The position numbers and the translations under genes are program-made. Positions 36,196 to 44,719 of a DNA stretch of 51,511 nt are shown piece after piece. Position 1 is the stretch's first letter. The number at the start of each line of letters is the position of its first letter. The notes beneath the pieces were generated by a model. That model saw only the letters and a program-made list of their open reading frames with translations. It was not told the origin of the DNA and ran no database searches. This DNA comes from Paracoccaceae bacterium (lineage in GTDB: Bacteria > Pseudomonadota > Alphaproteobacteria > Rhizobiales > Stappiaceae), in assembly GCA_002709505.1 (NCBI GenBank), contig PARB01000105.1:1-51511 (forward strand), written 5' to 3'.

Positions 36196-37569
36196 TCAGC
36201 GGCCATCCGGCGTCGTGAGGCCGTACCAGCTGTTGCGAACCTTCTTGTAATGCGCCTTTTCGTCATAGCGCGCGACGGCAAGCCCAAGACGGTCGGCGGT
36301 CAGGGCGCCGGTTGCCGCAAGCAGGGCATAGGCCGCAACAGTCCGGTTGCGCTGAGCAGTCACCAGGCTGACCCGGCTGTTGACCAGCTCAAACTGGGCA
36401 TTCAGCACATCAAGCGTGGTGCGCTGCCCGACCCGCTGCTCTTCGATCACGCCCTCGAGGGCAAGCTGGTTCGCGGAGACCGCGTCCTGCGCGGCGGCGA
36501 TAGAAGCGACGGCGGCCTGATATTGCCCCCAGGCCGATACGATCGTTGCCCGGATCTGGTCGCGCGCCACGTCGAGCTGGATGCGGGTCTGGCCGAGATC
36601 CTCCTTCGCCTGACGGACACGCGAGGAAACGGCACCGCCCTGGTAGAGCGGGATGGAAACACGGCCGAAAATGCTGGCGGAATCCACCGTATCCACGGTC
36701 GAGGAGGTCGGCGGGCTCCACTGGCGCTGGACATTGCCTTCAAGCGTCACGGTGGGCAGCAACTCGCCTTCCGTGGTCTTCACGGCGAAGACGGCCGCAT
36801 CGACCAGATGCTGCGCGGACAGGATCGAGGGATGGTTGGCGGCACCCGAGCCGAGGGCGGCATCCAGCCCCTTGGGCAAACGACCGTAGATCGAGGTGCG
36901 CGCGGACAGGCGCTTGGGGTCCTCGCCGACCAGCTGCCGATAGATCGCGCGGCTGGTGTTCACATTGGCCATCGCCAGGTTGAGATCGGACTGCGCCTCG
37001 GAAAACCGGGCGCGGGCCTGCGACACGTCGGTGCGCGTGCCCTCGCCTACCTCGAAACGGTCCTCGGCGGCCCGCACCTGCTCCGAGAGAAACTCCAGGC
37101 TGCTGCGGCGCAGGGAGACGATCGCGGTGTTGGAGATCACGTCCATATAGGCGGTGGCCGCCTGCTGGAGAATCGCCTGTTCGGTGGCGCGCAGGCTCTC
37201 GCGCTCAGAGCGAACGACGGCCTCGGCCTGACGTGTGGAATTCACCGTGCGAAAGCCGCGAAAGATGTTCTGCGTCAGCGACAGTCCCGCCGTGGCGGTG
37301 TTGCGGTAACTGGCGCGTCCCGGAACGGAATCGGAATATTGCGCTCCGACGTCGAAGCGGCCGAACACCTGCGGACGCCACCCCGACAGCGCCTGCGGCA
37401 CCCGCTCGTCGACCGAGCGCAAGGTTGCCCGCGCCGCGTTGATCGTCGGATTGTTGGCGTAGGTTTGCGCCAGGGCCTCGTCAATTGACTGGGCATGGCC
37501 AATGCCAGGAACCGCTCCCGAAAGCACGAGAAAGGCGGCCGCACCAAGCCAGTAACCACTGCGTTTCAC
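36196..37569 (-). CDS. tolC: TolC-family outer membrane efflux protein
   Basis: 457 residues with a signal peptide (GAAAFLVLSGAVPGIGHA-Q). Two tandem outer-membrane-efflux repeats contain long coiled helices (for example SEQVRAAEDRFEVGEGTRTD and GVIEEQRVGQRTTLDVLNAQ) and trimerise into a barrel plus periplasmic tunnel. It serves type I secretion and drug efflux. It starts with GTG at 37569, with CAGGGG upstream; longer frames lack a signal peptide at their N-terminus. No inner-membrane partner is adjacent, so it likely serves several pumps. Confidence 0.93.
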   Translation of the reverse strand: MKRSGYWLGAAAFLVLSGAVPGIGHAQSIDEALAQTYANNPTINAARATLRSVDERVPQALSGWRPQVFGRFDVGAQYSDSVPGRASYRNTATAGLSLTQNIFRGFRTVNSTRQAEAVVRSERESLRATEQAILQQAATAYMDVISNTAIVSLRRSSLEFLSEQVRAAEDRFEVGEGTRTDVSQARARFSEAQSDLNLAMANVNTSRAIYRQLVGEDPKRLSARTSIYGRLPKGLDAALGSGAANHPSILSAQHLVDAAVFAVKTTEGELLPTVTLEGNVQRQWSPPTSSTVDTVDSASIFGRVSIPLYQGGAVSSRVRQAKEDLGQTRIQLDVARDQIRATIVSAWGQYQAAVASIAAAQDAVSANQLALEGVIEEQRVGQRTTLDVLNAQFELVNSRVSLVTAQRNRTVAAYALLAATGALTADRLGLAVARYDEKAHYKKVRNSWYGLTTPDGR

Positions 37570-37938
37570 GTCGAGTACCCCTGTTGACCTCTGTCGGTCC
37601 GCCTGGCGCCACCTTTGAAGACAGGTGTCGCGACAAGCGCCCTGTTTGTCCGCGAACCGACGGTTCGCAATCGCCTCAATCGAAATCAGGCCGTGTCGTT
37701 TTCGACATTCTCGCCTGCGAAAAATCCCTCGCCCGCCGAAGCGGCGGGAACCGGAGCATACTGTTACCGCGCTGACCGGCGGAGACAACCGCGCAAACTC
37801 CCGCTGCCGACTATTCCCGGGGTTATGCGTCCTCGCGGCAACACACGCGACACGCGCCACCTCAAGAATCGGAAATGCGGCCAGGCCAGGAGCCTGCGCC
37901 GCACCAGATCCTCGACAGGGACAAGACGCCGTTGCGGC
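37570..37938. other. tolC upstream region
   Basis: This 369-bp region holds a perfect 7-bp inverted repeat (37652-37668) and a second GC-rich hairpin with arms CCCGCCG/CGGCGGG (37732-37748). On the minus strand the latter is followed nine bases later by a T5 run, so it may end the pcm transcript. No gene is evident and no confident tolC promoter could be assigned. Confidence 0.5.
37652..37668. promoter_or_regulatory. inverted repeat, candidate operator upstream of tolC
   Basis: GCGAACC-GAC-GGTTCGC, a perfect 7-bp dyad with a 3-bp centre, 83 bp upstream of the tolC GTG. Size and symmetry fit a dimeric repressor such as a TetR- or MarR-type regulator. No regulator gene lies next to it, so this is only a candidate. 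Confidence 0.35.
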
Positions 37939-38601
37939 CTAGAACACGAATTCCTTCGCAACACGATAGCCCGGCAAGACATGGGCGGACGCGTTGAAGG
38001 CGAAGCGACCCGACACAACCTCGCCGGAGCGGACATAAAGACGCGCAGCCCCCGCGCCGCCCTCGCCCTCGATCGTGACCAGCCGGCCGCCATCCTTCAT
38101 CTGCGCCGTCAGCGCATCCGGCAATGTCTCGATGGCCCCATCGATGACGATAACGTCATAGGGTCCTTCGGACGCGGCGCCGGTCACCAGATCGCCATCG
38201 ACCACGGCGGCGTTCTCGATCCCGAGATCGACCAGAAGATCGGAGGCCGCGGCCGTTGCCTCGGCCGTCTCCTCGAGCCCGACGACCGAGCCGGCAAGCT
38301 CGGCGAGCACAGCAACGCTGTAACCGGTGGCGCAGCCGACGCACAACACGACGTCGTCCTTGCGCACGCCGGCAAGCTGAACGAGCTTGGCAAAGACATG
38401 CGGCTTCATCAGGTACCGCTGCGTGTCGCCCAGGGACAGGGGGATGTCGCTATCGCTGTAGGCAATGCAGCGCTTGGACGCCGGCACGAAACGTTCACGC
38501 GGGACCTTTCCCATGGCGTCGAGGATGCCATGGTCCGTTACGTCGTTGGTCCGCAACTGATTGTCGACCATATGGGTACGAGCCCGTTCGAAGTCGCCCA
38601 T
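37939..38601 (-). CDS. pcm: protein-L-isoaspartate O-methyltransferase family protein
   Basis: A 220-residue Rossmann-fold methyltransferase. The SAM-binding motif I is CVGCATGYS (88-96), motif II is near VVGLEET, and YDVIVIDGA follows. Canonical PCMT enzymes carry a QTIS substrate loop; here that position reads GDTQRYLMKP, so repair of isoaspartyl residues is not certain. Members of this variant sit upstream of tolC in many alphaproteobacteria. The ATG at 38601 has GAAGAGG upstream. Confidence 0.85.
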   Translation of the reverse strand: MGDFERARTHMVDNQLRTNDVTDHGILDAMGKVPRERFVPASKRCIAYSDSDIPLSLGDTQRYLMKPHVFAKLVQLAGVRKDDVVLCVGCATGYSVAVLAELAGSVVGLEETAEATAAASDLLVDLGIENAAVVDGDLVTGAASEGPYDVIVIDGAIETLPDALTAQMKDGGRLVTIEGEGGAGAARLYVRSGEVVSGRFAFNASAHVLPGYRVAKEFVF

Positions 38602-39027
38602 TGCGCGCCTCTTCAGCTTAGCGAGTGAGTGGTTCCGGTTCATTACCGGGGTCCGGTGCCTGTGACAAGCTGTGCGGTGCGAGATAGAGTTTGGCAATGC
38701 CTCATTTCGCGACGCATTCGCATGAACGGCCCGGCTGCGGCCAATCGCCCTTCGCCGCCTCACATCGCATTGGGCAAGCCGCACGTCAGCTGCGCCCTTC
38801 GCCCGATCATGTGCCAAGACCACTTGGCTCCTAGTGACGTCCGGCCGCTTTCGAAAATAACGGTCTCATCACGGTCCTTCGCAGATCTTTCCAGTGAAAA
38901 TTGTCATTTTTGACAGTAGACCACTTGCCGGCAGGCGCCATGCGCGCGTGAGAATGGCGGCCGCGATCGTGACAGCAGGTCAACACTGCCGATCTTGAGG
39001 TCCGCCCCCGCAACGGAGATTGCGACC
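38602..39027. other. divergent intergenic region upstream of pcm and the 81-residue gene
   Basis: 426 bp with no convincing gene. For pcm, a weak minus-strand -35-like TTGTCA near 38668 is the only promoter hint. An inverted repeat TGTCA-TTTT-TGACA lies at 38902-38915 and could be an operator. Nothing else is recognisable. Confidence 0.5.
38902..38915. promoter_or_regulatory. inverted repeat TGTCA-N4-TGACA
   Basis: A perfect 5-bp dyad around TTTT in an AT-rich patch of an otherwise GC-rich region, 112 bp upstream of the 81-residue gene. TTGACA at 38910-38915 could double as a plus-strand -35, though no good -10 follows at normal spacing. Confidence 0.25.
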
Positions 39028-39273
39028 ATGCATTTCGGAGACCCCTTTGCAGGCCCGATACCGGATCTCGACTGGTCCCTCGACTGGCGCTTCGACCAGA
39101 TGGTGCGCAAGCTCGAGACCAACGACCTGATGGCCGTCGCGCGCACGGTCGCCTTGCAACACTTCGGCGCGCCGGAAATCGACAACCTGACGCGCGAACA
39201 AAAGCGCGTGTTCGTCGAGGATTGCATGACTGCCGTTCGTTCGGCACGGGCCCGGAAATCAACCCCGGCTTGA
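39028..39273 (+). CDS. hypothetical protein, 81 residues
   Basis: Not recognised. A soluble, mostly helical small protein beginning MHFGDPFAGPIPDLDWSLD, Trp/Asp rich at the N-terminus, basic at the C-terminus (RSARARKSTPA), with one Cys near residue 68. The ATG at 39028 has GGAG 9 nt upstream. There is no signal peptide or membrane segment. It precedes the NIPSNAP gene by 200 bp on the same strand, with no evidence of co-transcription. Confidence 0.55.
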   Translation: MHFGDPFAGPIPDLDWSLDWRFDQMVRKLETNDLMAVARTVALQHFGAPEIDNLTREQKRVFVEDCMTAVRSARARKSTPA

Positions 39274-39473
39274 TGCTGTTCGCCGAAACGATCTCGCCCG
39301 CTTGCCGCAAAGAGGGCCATGCCGAGGCCTGCAACGATACGAAAATCCTGAACCGCGAATTGCACTAAGCTGGCGTCTTTCGATGCAACCGCAGCGCAAA
39401 CAGGCCAAGATACGGCAGATCGATTCGCTTGCACGCAACACCCAAACCCAATGCCTTCCCCTCGGAGACTGAA

Positions 39474-39803
39474 ATGCTGCTCGACGTTCGCACCTACAGA
39501 TGTCGCCCCGGCACGCTTGCCGCCCATCTGAAACTCTACGAAACCCGCGGAAAGGAGGCACAGACGCGCCATCTCGGGCAGCCGGTTGCCTTTCTCCTGA
39601 CCGAGACCGGGGATCCGAATGAGTACATCCACATCTGGGCATACGAAAACGCCGGCGACCGCGAGGCGCGGCGCGCGGCCATGTGGGCCGATCCCGAGTG
39701 GCTTGAATATCTGCGGCTCAGCGGCGAGCTCGGCGCGCTGGAGAGCCAGTCGAACCGGCTGATGAAACCCGCCGGTTTCTACAAGGCTCCGGTTCGGCCC
39801 TGA
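39474..39803 (+). CDS. NIPSNAP-family protein
   Basis: 109 residues of the dimeric ferredoxin-like NIPSNAP fold. Family landmarks are the start LLDVRTYRCRPGTLAAHLKLYE, the mid-region EYIHIWAYENAGDREARRAAMWADPEW, and the C-terminal LMKPAGF. These proteins are small and cytoplasmic, and their biochemical role is not established. The ATG at 39474 has GGAG upstream and gives a family-length protein. Confidence 0.85.
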   Translation: MLLDVRTYRCRPGTLAAHLKLYETRGKEAQTRHLGQPVAFLLTETGDPNEYIHIWAYENAGDREARRAAMWADPEWLEYLRLSGELGALESQSNRLMKPAGFYKAPVRP

Positions 39804-39812
39804 TGCAAGACC

Positions 39813-39839
39813 GCGGCAGCGGGTCCGGCCCGCCGCCGC
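39813..39839. terminator. GC hairpin between convergent NIPSNAP and DUF1467 genes
   Basis: An 11-bp stem with one mismatch (39813-39823 pairing 39829-39839) and a 5-nt loop, 10 bp past the NIPSNAP stop. It lacks a clear U-tract on either strand, so it is a weak terminator candidate. Confidence 0.35.
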
Positions 39840-39884
39840 GTACGATCAGGTCGCGGGCAGCGCTTGGGAGCGGGCTATGCCGGA

Positions 39885-40151
39885 TCAGCTGCTCGGCGGC
39901 TTGAACGGCAGATCGTCAAGCGTCAGCCCCGAATACACCCTCAGCCAGTAGAAAGCGGCGAAGACGACGGCGGCGATGGCCGTGGTCAGCAAGGCCTTCT
40001 TGAGCAAGTGCGGGCGCCTGGGCGCGCTTGCCTCGGTTCCGGGCGTGACGTCGCCGCTTTCCTCCTGCGTGACCACGCCGATCGGCAAGATCGCAAAGAG
40101 AATGATCCACCAGATGATGAAGAAGATGGCAAGCGAGGAGACGAGAGACAC
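39885..40151 (-). CDS. DUF1467 family membrane protein
   Basis: 88 residues from a GTG start at 40151 (VSLVSSLAIFFIIWWIILF). There are two membrane helices (about 5-25 and 55-72) with a short loop carrying the family motif ILPIGVVTQEESGDVTPGTE. A TTG at 40205 preceded by GCGGGG is an alternative start that would add 18 residues. The function is unknown. It ends the nuo-birA-rnj-mce transcript by position and lies 99 bp after mce. Confidence 0.8.
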   Translation of the reverse strand: MSLVSSLAIFFIIWWIILFAILPIGVVTQEESGDVTPGTEASAPRRPHLLKKALLTTAIAAVVFAAFYWLRVYSGLTLDDLPFKPPSS

Positions 40152-40250
40152 GGCCTGTTGGTTCCAATCGTTTGGGATCTGTGGACGGGCAACCGGGTGC
40201 CGCAATGCCCCGCAAATGACAACGCGGGACCGGATTGCGGCACAGCGGGG

Positions 40251-40655
40251 CTACACCTGTTCGAGTTCGACGAGCGTTCCGTTGAAGTCTTTCGGATGGA
40301 GAAACAGCACCGGCTTGCCATGCGCGCCGATCTTCGGTTCCCCCGTGCCAAGGACCCTGGCACCGCTTTCCTTCAGCCGGTCGCGCGCGGCAATGATATC
40401 CTCCACCTCGTAACACACGTGATGGATCCCGCCGGACGGGCTGCGTTCCAGGAAGGCGGCGATCGGCGACCCCTCGCCAAGCGGCTCGAGCAACTCGATC
40501 TTCGTGTTGGGCAGCTCGATGAACACCACCGTGACGCCATGGTCGGGCTCGGCCTGCGGCTGCGACACCCGGGCACCCAGAGTGTCGCGGTACATCGCGA
40601 CCGCGGGCCCGAGTTCCGGCACTGCAATTGCCACGTGATTCAACCGTCCGATCAT
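40251..40655 (-). CDS. mce: methylmalonyl-CoA epimerase
   Basis: A 134-residue vicinal-oxygen-chelate enzyme that interconverts (R)- and (S)-methylmalonyl-CoA in propionate metabolism. Metal ligands are in LNHVAIAVPEL (His7), the middle Glu/His segments (FIELPNTKIELLEPLGEGSP; GGIHHVCYEVED) and the terminal NGTLVELEQV. Length and order match the family. It is 95 bp downstream of rnj. Confidence 0.94.
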   Translation of the reverse strand: MIGRLNHVAIAVPELGPAVAMYRDTLGARVSQPQAEPDHGVTVVFIELPNTKIELLEPLGEGSPIAAFLERSPSGGIHHVCYEVEDIIAARDRLKESGARVLGTGEPKIGAHGKPVLFLHPKDFNGTLVELEQV

Positions 40656-40750
40656 TCAAGCCTCCCGCTCAATTTCGTCCAAGCGCCGTCCGCAACAAGG
40701 ACCGTCCTCATTGTGGGAGAGCCGGCCGCATCCGGCCAGCCCCCAAAACG

Positions 40751-42418
40751 TCACACGCGCGCGACGAGCGCCTGGGTCAGCGGCTTCTTGCCCCAGCAGT
40801 CGCGCACCGCGGCCCGGGCGGCACGGCGGGCGGCCTCGGCCACGACATCGAGGTTCTTGCGGCGGTTCTTCGGAATGCTCTCCAGCGCATGGATGACCTC
40901 GTCGATCACGATGTCCTCCATGTCGTCGCCGTCCTCGTCGGTTTCCGGCAGGCCGAAGAGCGCCGCCTGCGGCTCCCCGACAAGATCCCCGCGCGCATCC
41001 ACGACGACAGACACCACGATCGCACCGGCGAACGACAGCTTGCGCCGTTCCTGCACCCCGGTTTCTTCCGGGTCGCCGAAGATCATCCCGTCCTTGACCT
41101 CGATCCCGACCGGAATCTCGTCGACGATATCCAGCCGGCCCGGCGACAGGCGGACGAGATCGCCGTTGCGCGCGATCATCGTGTTCTTGATGCCATGCGC
41201 CTTGGCAAGATCATGGTGAGCCTTGAGGTGCATGGCCTCGCCATGCGCGGGAATCAGCGCCTGCGGCTTGAGCAGGTCGTAGAGTTGGGTCAGTTCGCCC
41301 CTGCGCGGATGGCCGGAGACATGCACCAGCGCGTCACGGTCGGTGACGATCTCGACGCGGGCCTCGGCGAGCTTGTTGACGATCGCATTCACCGCCTTCT
41401 CGTTGCCGGGGATCGTGCGCGAGGAAAACACCACCATGTCGCCTTTGGACAGCGCGACGTTCCGGTGATCGCCGGCCGCGATCCGCGCAAGTGCCGCCCG
41501 CTCCTCGCCCTGGCTGCCGGTGAGCAGCAGAACGACCTTTTCAGGCGGCAGATAACCGTAGGCATCCTCGGAGAGGAACGCCGGAAGGTCGTCCATATAG
41601 CCGAGCTCGGTCGCGACCTCGATCGCACGGTGCATCGAGCGTCCCATCACCACCACATCGCGGTCCGCCGCCTTCGCGGCCAGGGCTATGGAACGGATCC
41701 GCGCCACATTGGAGGCGAAGGTCGTGACGGCCACGCGCCGCTTCGCCCCCTGGATCACGCGGGTCAGATCCGCCGCGACGTCCATTTCGCTCGGGCTGAC
41801 GCCATCGCGCACGGCATTGGTGGAATCGCAGATCAGCGCGCGAACGCCCTCTTCGCCAAGCTGTGCCAGGCGTTCGACGTCGATCGGCCGGCCAATGCCC
41901 GGTGTCGGATCGATCTTCCAGTCGCCGGAATGCACCACCAGACCGGCGGGCGTGCGAATCGCCAATGCGCAAGGTTCGGGAATGGAGTGCGACATCGCCA
42001 CCATTTCTACATCGAACGGCCCGAGCTGGAACCGGTCGCCCTGCTTCACCACGCTGACCGGGATCTTGTCGACACCCGGCTCGCTTTGCGTCTTCGCAGC
42101 CAGCAGCCCCGCGGTGAATGGCGTCATGTAGAGCGGCGCCTTGAGCCGCGGCCACAGATGGATCAGCGCGCCATAGTGATCCTCATGGGCATGGGTGATC
42201 ACGATGCCGTCCAGCCGGTCGAGCTTGTCCTCGATGTAGCTGATGTCCGGCACCACGATGTCGACGCCCGGAAGGTCCGGGCCGGCAAATGTCACACCGC
42301 AATCGACCATCAGCCAACGCCGCTCGTGAGCGGGGCCGTAGCCGTAAAGTGCCATGTTCATGCCGATCTCGCCGAGACCGCCGAGCGCGACGAATACGAG
42401 CTCCTGATCGCCCGTCAT
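40751..42418 (-). CDS. rnj: ribonuclease J
   Basis: A 555-residue metallo-beta-lactamase/beta-CASP nuclease with 5'-3' exonuclease and endonuclease activity on mRNA and rRNA precursors. The zinc motif THAHEDHYGAL has His76, His78, Asp80 and His81. Further ligands are in VVHSGDWKIDPTP, and the beta-CASP signatures are in ALICDSTNAV and VSGHPRRGEL. The position between birA and mce, after nuoN, recurs in other Rhizobiales. Confidence 0.95.
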   Translation of the reverse strand: MTGDQELVFVALGGLGEIGMNMALYGYGPAHERRWLMVDCGVTFAGPDLPGVDIVVPDISYIEDKLDRLDGIVITHAHEDHYGALIHLWPRLKAPLYMTPFTAGLLAAKTQSEPGVDKIPVSVVKQGDRFQLGPFDVEMVAMSHSIPEPCALAIRTPAGLVVHSGDWKIDPTPGIGRPIDVERLAQLGEEGVRALICDSTNAVRDGVSPSEMDVAADLTRVIQGAKRRVAVTTFASNVARIRSIALAAKAADRDVVVMGRSMHRAIEVATELGYMDDLPAFLSEDAYGYLPPEKVVLLLTGSQGEERAALARIAAGDHRNVALSKGDMVVFSSRTIPGNEKAVNAIVNKLAEARVEIVTDRDALVHVSGHPRRGELTQLYDLLKPQALIPAHGEAMHLKAHHDLAKAHGIKNTMIARNGDLVRLSPGRLDIVDEIPVGIEVKDGMIFGDPEETGVQERRKLSFAGAIVVSVVVDARGDLVGEPQAALFGLPETDEDGDDMEDIVIDEVIHALESIPKNRRKNLDVVAEAARRAARAAVRDCWGKKPLTQALVARV

Positions 42419-42470
42419 CCTGTACTCCTATCTGACCGCCACTGGCGGCGCGCAGTCATATCCGCGCTTG

Positions 42471-43214
42471 TCAAAAAAACACATCGCCGGCGGAGATCGT
42501 CGTCATCGACCCATCCGCGCCGCGCAACAAGAGACGGCCCTCCTCGTCGAGACCGACGAAGGATCCGTGAAGCTCGTCCTGGCTCAGGCGAACGCGGATC
42601 GGCATGCCAATCCCTTGCGCCCGCGACAGCCAATCCGTGAGGATGCCCGAAAATTCCTCGTGTCTCCAACGGTCGAGCTGCCTCGAAACGCTCTCCGCCA
42701 GAGCCCCAAATCCGATCTCCGGCGTAACCCGGTAGCCCAGCCCCGCCAAGTCGGCAGCCGCATAGTCGGCAAGCTCCGGGTGGTGGGAAATGTTCAGACC
42801 GAACCCGCAGGCCACAGCCCGCCGGCCTTCGCCGACGACGGCGGCCTCCAGCAGGATACCGGATATCTTGGCGCCGTCCACGAGCAGATCGTTCGGCCAC
42901 TTCAGCCGGACCAGCCGATGCGTCCCGCACATCCGGTCAACCGCATCGGCAAGCGCAAGCGCACAGACCAGCGGAAGCTGGCCAAGCCGCGCCGGATCGG
43001 CCGGATCGATCAAGAGCAGCGACGCATAGAGATTGCCCGGCTCCGACGCCCAGGGGCGACCGCGCCGGCCGCGCCCGCCCGTCTGACGGCGGGCCACTAC
43101 CCATAGTTTCCCTGCATCGCCGTTGTGGGCATGATCAAGGGCGACCGCATTGGTCGAGCCGACAGTCTCCAGACCGACGACGCGATACGGCGGAACCGCC
43201 GGGATCGGATGCAC
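42471..43214 (-). CDS. birA: biotin--[acetyl-CoA-carboxylase] ligase (no DNA-binding domain)
   Basis: A 247-residue class I biotin protein ligase that biotinylates acyl-CoA carboxylases. The biotinyl-AMP loop is GRGRRGRPW (48-56), and the catalytic region KWPNDLLVDGAKISGILLE follows. It lacks the N-terminal winged helix of E. coli BirA, so it is not itself a biotin repressor. It starts with GTG at 43214, 26 bp after nuoN. Confidence 0.94.
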   Translation of the reverse strand: MHPIPAVPPYRVVGLETVGSTNAVALDHAHNGDAGKLWVVARRQTGGRGRRGRPWASEPGNLYASLLLIDPADPARLGQLPLVCALALADAVDRMCGTHRLVRLKWPNDLLVDGAKISGILLEAAVVGEGRRAVACGFGLNISHHPELADYAAADLAGLGYRVTPEIGFGALAESVSRQLDRWRHEEFSGILTDWLSRAQGIGMPIRVRLSQDELHGSFVGLDEEGRLLLRGADGSMTTISAGDVFF

Positions 43215-43240
43215 CCGGCCGTCGAACGACAGGCCCGCGA

Positions 43241-44695
43241 TCAGAACAGCGTCCCGGCTGCAGCCGCTGCCATCTCGACGATGGACCCCGCGAATACCAC
43301 GAAGAACATGACGAACAGGCTCGACAGGCCAAGCGTGAACTTCAGCTCGACCGGCATCGGCAGGAAGGCGCGGGCCGGCTCGTCGAAGAACATCACCTTG
43401 ACGATCCGCAGATAATAATAGGCGCCGACAACCGATGACAGGATGCCGATGATCGCCAGCGGATAAAGACCCGCCTCCACCGCAGCGAGGAACACGTAGA
43501 ACTTCGCGAAGAACCCGACGAAGGGCGGAATTCCGGCAAGCGAGAACAGGATGACGCCCAGAAGAACCGCCATCGGCAGGTTGGTGCGCGCAAGACCGCT
43601 GAGATCGGAGATCTCCTCGACCATGCCCTCCTTGCGGCGCATCGACAGGATGCAGGCAAAGGCGCCGAGCGTCATCGCCAGATAGGCGGTCATATAGATC
43701 ACGACGCCTTCCACGCCGGCCTGCGTTCCGGCCGCGAGGCCTACAAGCGCAAAGCCCATATGACCGATGGACGAATAGGCCATCAGGCGCTTGATGTTGT
43801 GCTGGCCGATCGCCGCGAAAGCGCCAAGCGCCATGGAGGCGATCGAGACGAAGACGATGATCTGCTGCCAGTCGTGGGTGACCGGCTCGAAGGCATCGAT
43901 CACGATGCGCGTCAGCATGCCCATCGCCGCGATCTTGGGGGCCGCCGCAAAGAAGGCCGTGACCGGGGTCGGCGCGCCCTCATAGACATCCGGCGTCCAC
44001 ATGTGGAACGGAACGGCGGAGACCTTGAATGCCAGACCGGCGAGAATGAACACGAGACCGAACACGAGGCCGAGCGACGATCCGCCCTGGGCGGTGATGG
44101 CAGCCGCGATCTCCGGGAAACCCGTGTTGCCGGTAAAACCGTAAACAAGCGACATGCCGTAGAGCAGCATGCCCGACGAGACCGATCCGAGCACGAAATA
44201 CTTCAGGCCCGCTTCCGTGGAGCGCACGCTGTCCCGGTTGAAGGCAGCGATCACATAGAGCGCCAGGGACTGAAGCTCGAGCCCGAGATAGAGGATGATC
44301 AGGTCGTTGGCCGACAGCATCAGCATCATGCCGAGCGTCGCCAGCAGGATCAGCACCGGATACTCGAACTGCTCGAAATTCTCGTTGCGCGCGAAGGCCA
44401 CCGACATGGCGATCGCAAATCCCGAGCCGATAAGCGTCAGGATCTTGAGATAGGTGGCAAAGCCGTCGAGCACGAAGGCGCCATGGAAGGTCGAGGTGCT
44501 CGTGATGCCGAATTGCGCCGGCAACAGCAGCGGCAGCGCCGCCACCGCCAGCAGCGCAACGGCGAGTGCGGTGACGTAGCGAACGGCCGTCCGCCCGCCG
44601 AAGACGCCCAGCATCAGCAGTGCCAGCGAACCGCCTGCGAGAAACAGCTCCGGCAATGCAGGCGCGAGGTCAGGGAGTTGATTGTAAGCAGTCAT
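43241..44695 (-). CDS. nuoN: NADH-quinone oxidoreductase subunit N
   Basis: A 484-residue antiporter-like subunit with about 14 helices in the complex I membrane arm. The conserved Glu is Glu140 in [15 protein letters not shown]. The helix-7 region carries [20 protein letters not shown] with its key Lys, and [19 protein letters not shown] follows. It is the last nuo gene, 24 bp after nuoM. Confidence 0.97.
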   Translation of the reverse strand: MTAYNQLPDLAPALPELFLAGGSLALLMLGVFGGRTAVRYVTALAVALLAVAALPLLLPAQFGITSTSTFHGAFVLDGFATYLKILTLIGSGFAIAMSVAFARNENFEQFEYPVLILLATLGMMLMLSANDLIILYLGLELQSLALYVIAAFNRDSVRSTEAGLKYFVLGSVSSGMLLYGMSLVYGFTGNTGFPEIAAAITAQGGSSLGLVFGLVFILAGLAFKVSAVPFHMWTPDVYEGAPTPVTAFFAAAPKIAAMGMLTRIVIDAFEPVTHDWQQIIVFVSIASMALGAFAAIGQHNIKRLMAYSSIGHMGFALVGLAAGTQAGVEGVVIYMTAYLAMTLGAFACILSMRRKEGMVEEISDLSGLARTNLPMAVLLGVILFSLAGIPPFVGFFAKFYVFLAAVEAGLYPLAIIGILSSVVGAYYYLRIVKVMFFDEPARAFLPMPVELKFTLGLSSLFVMFFVVFAGSIVEMAAAAAGTLF

Positions 44696-44719
44696 GGCTC
44701 GTCTCTCGTCCTCAACCCG

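Noticed and set aside
38904-39632. A 242-codon minus-strand open frame opposite the 81-residue and NIPSNAP genes
   Set aside because: The plus-strand NIPSNAP gene has clear family motifs and a ribosome site; the antisense frame has neither.
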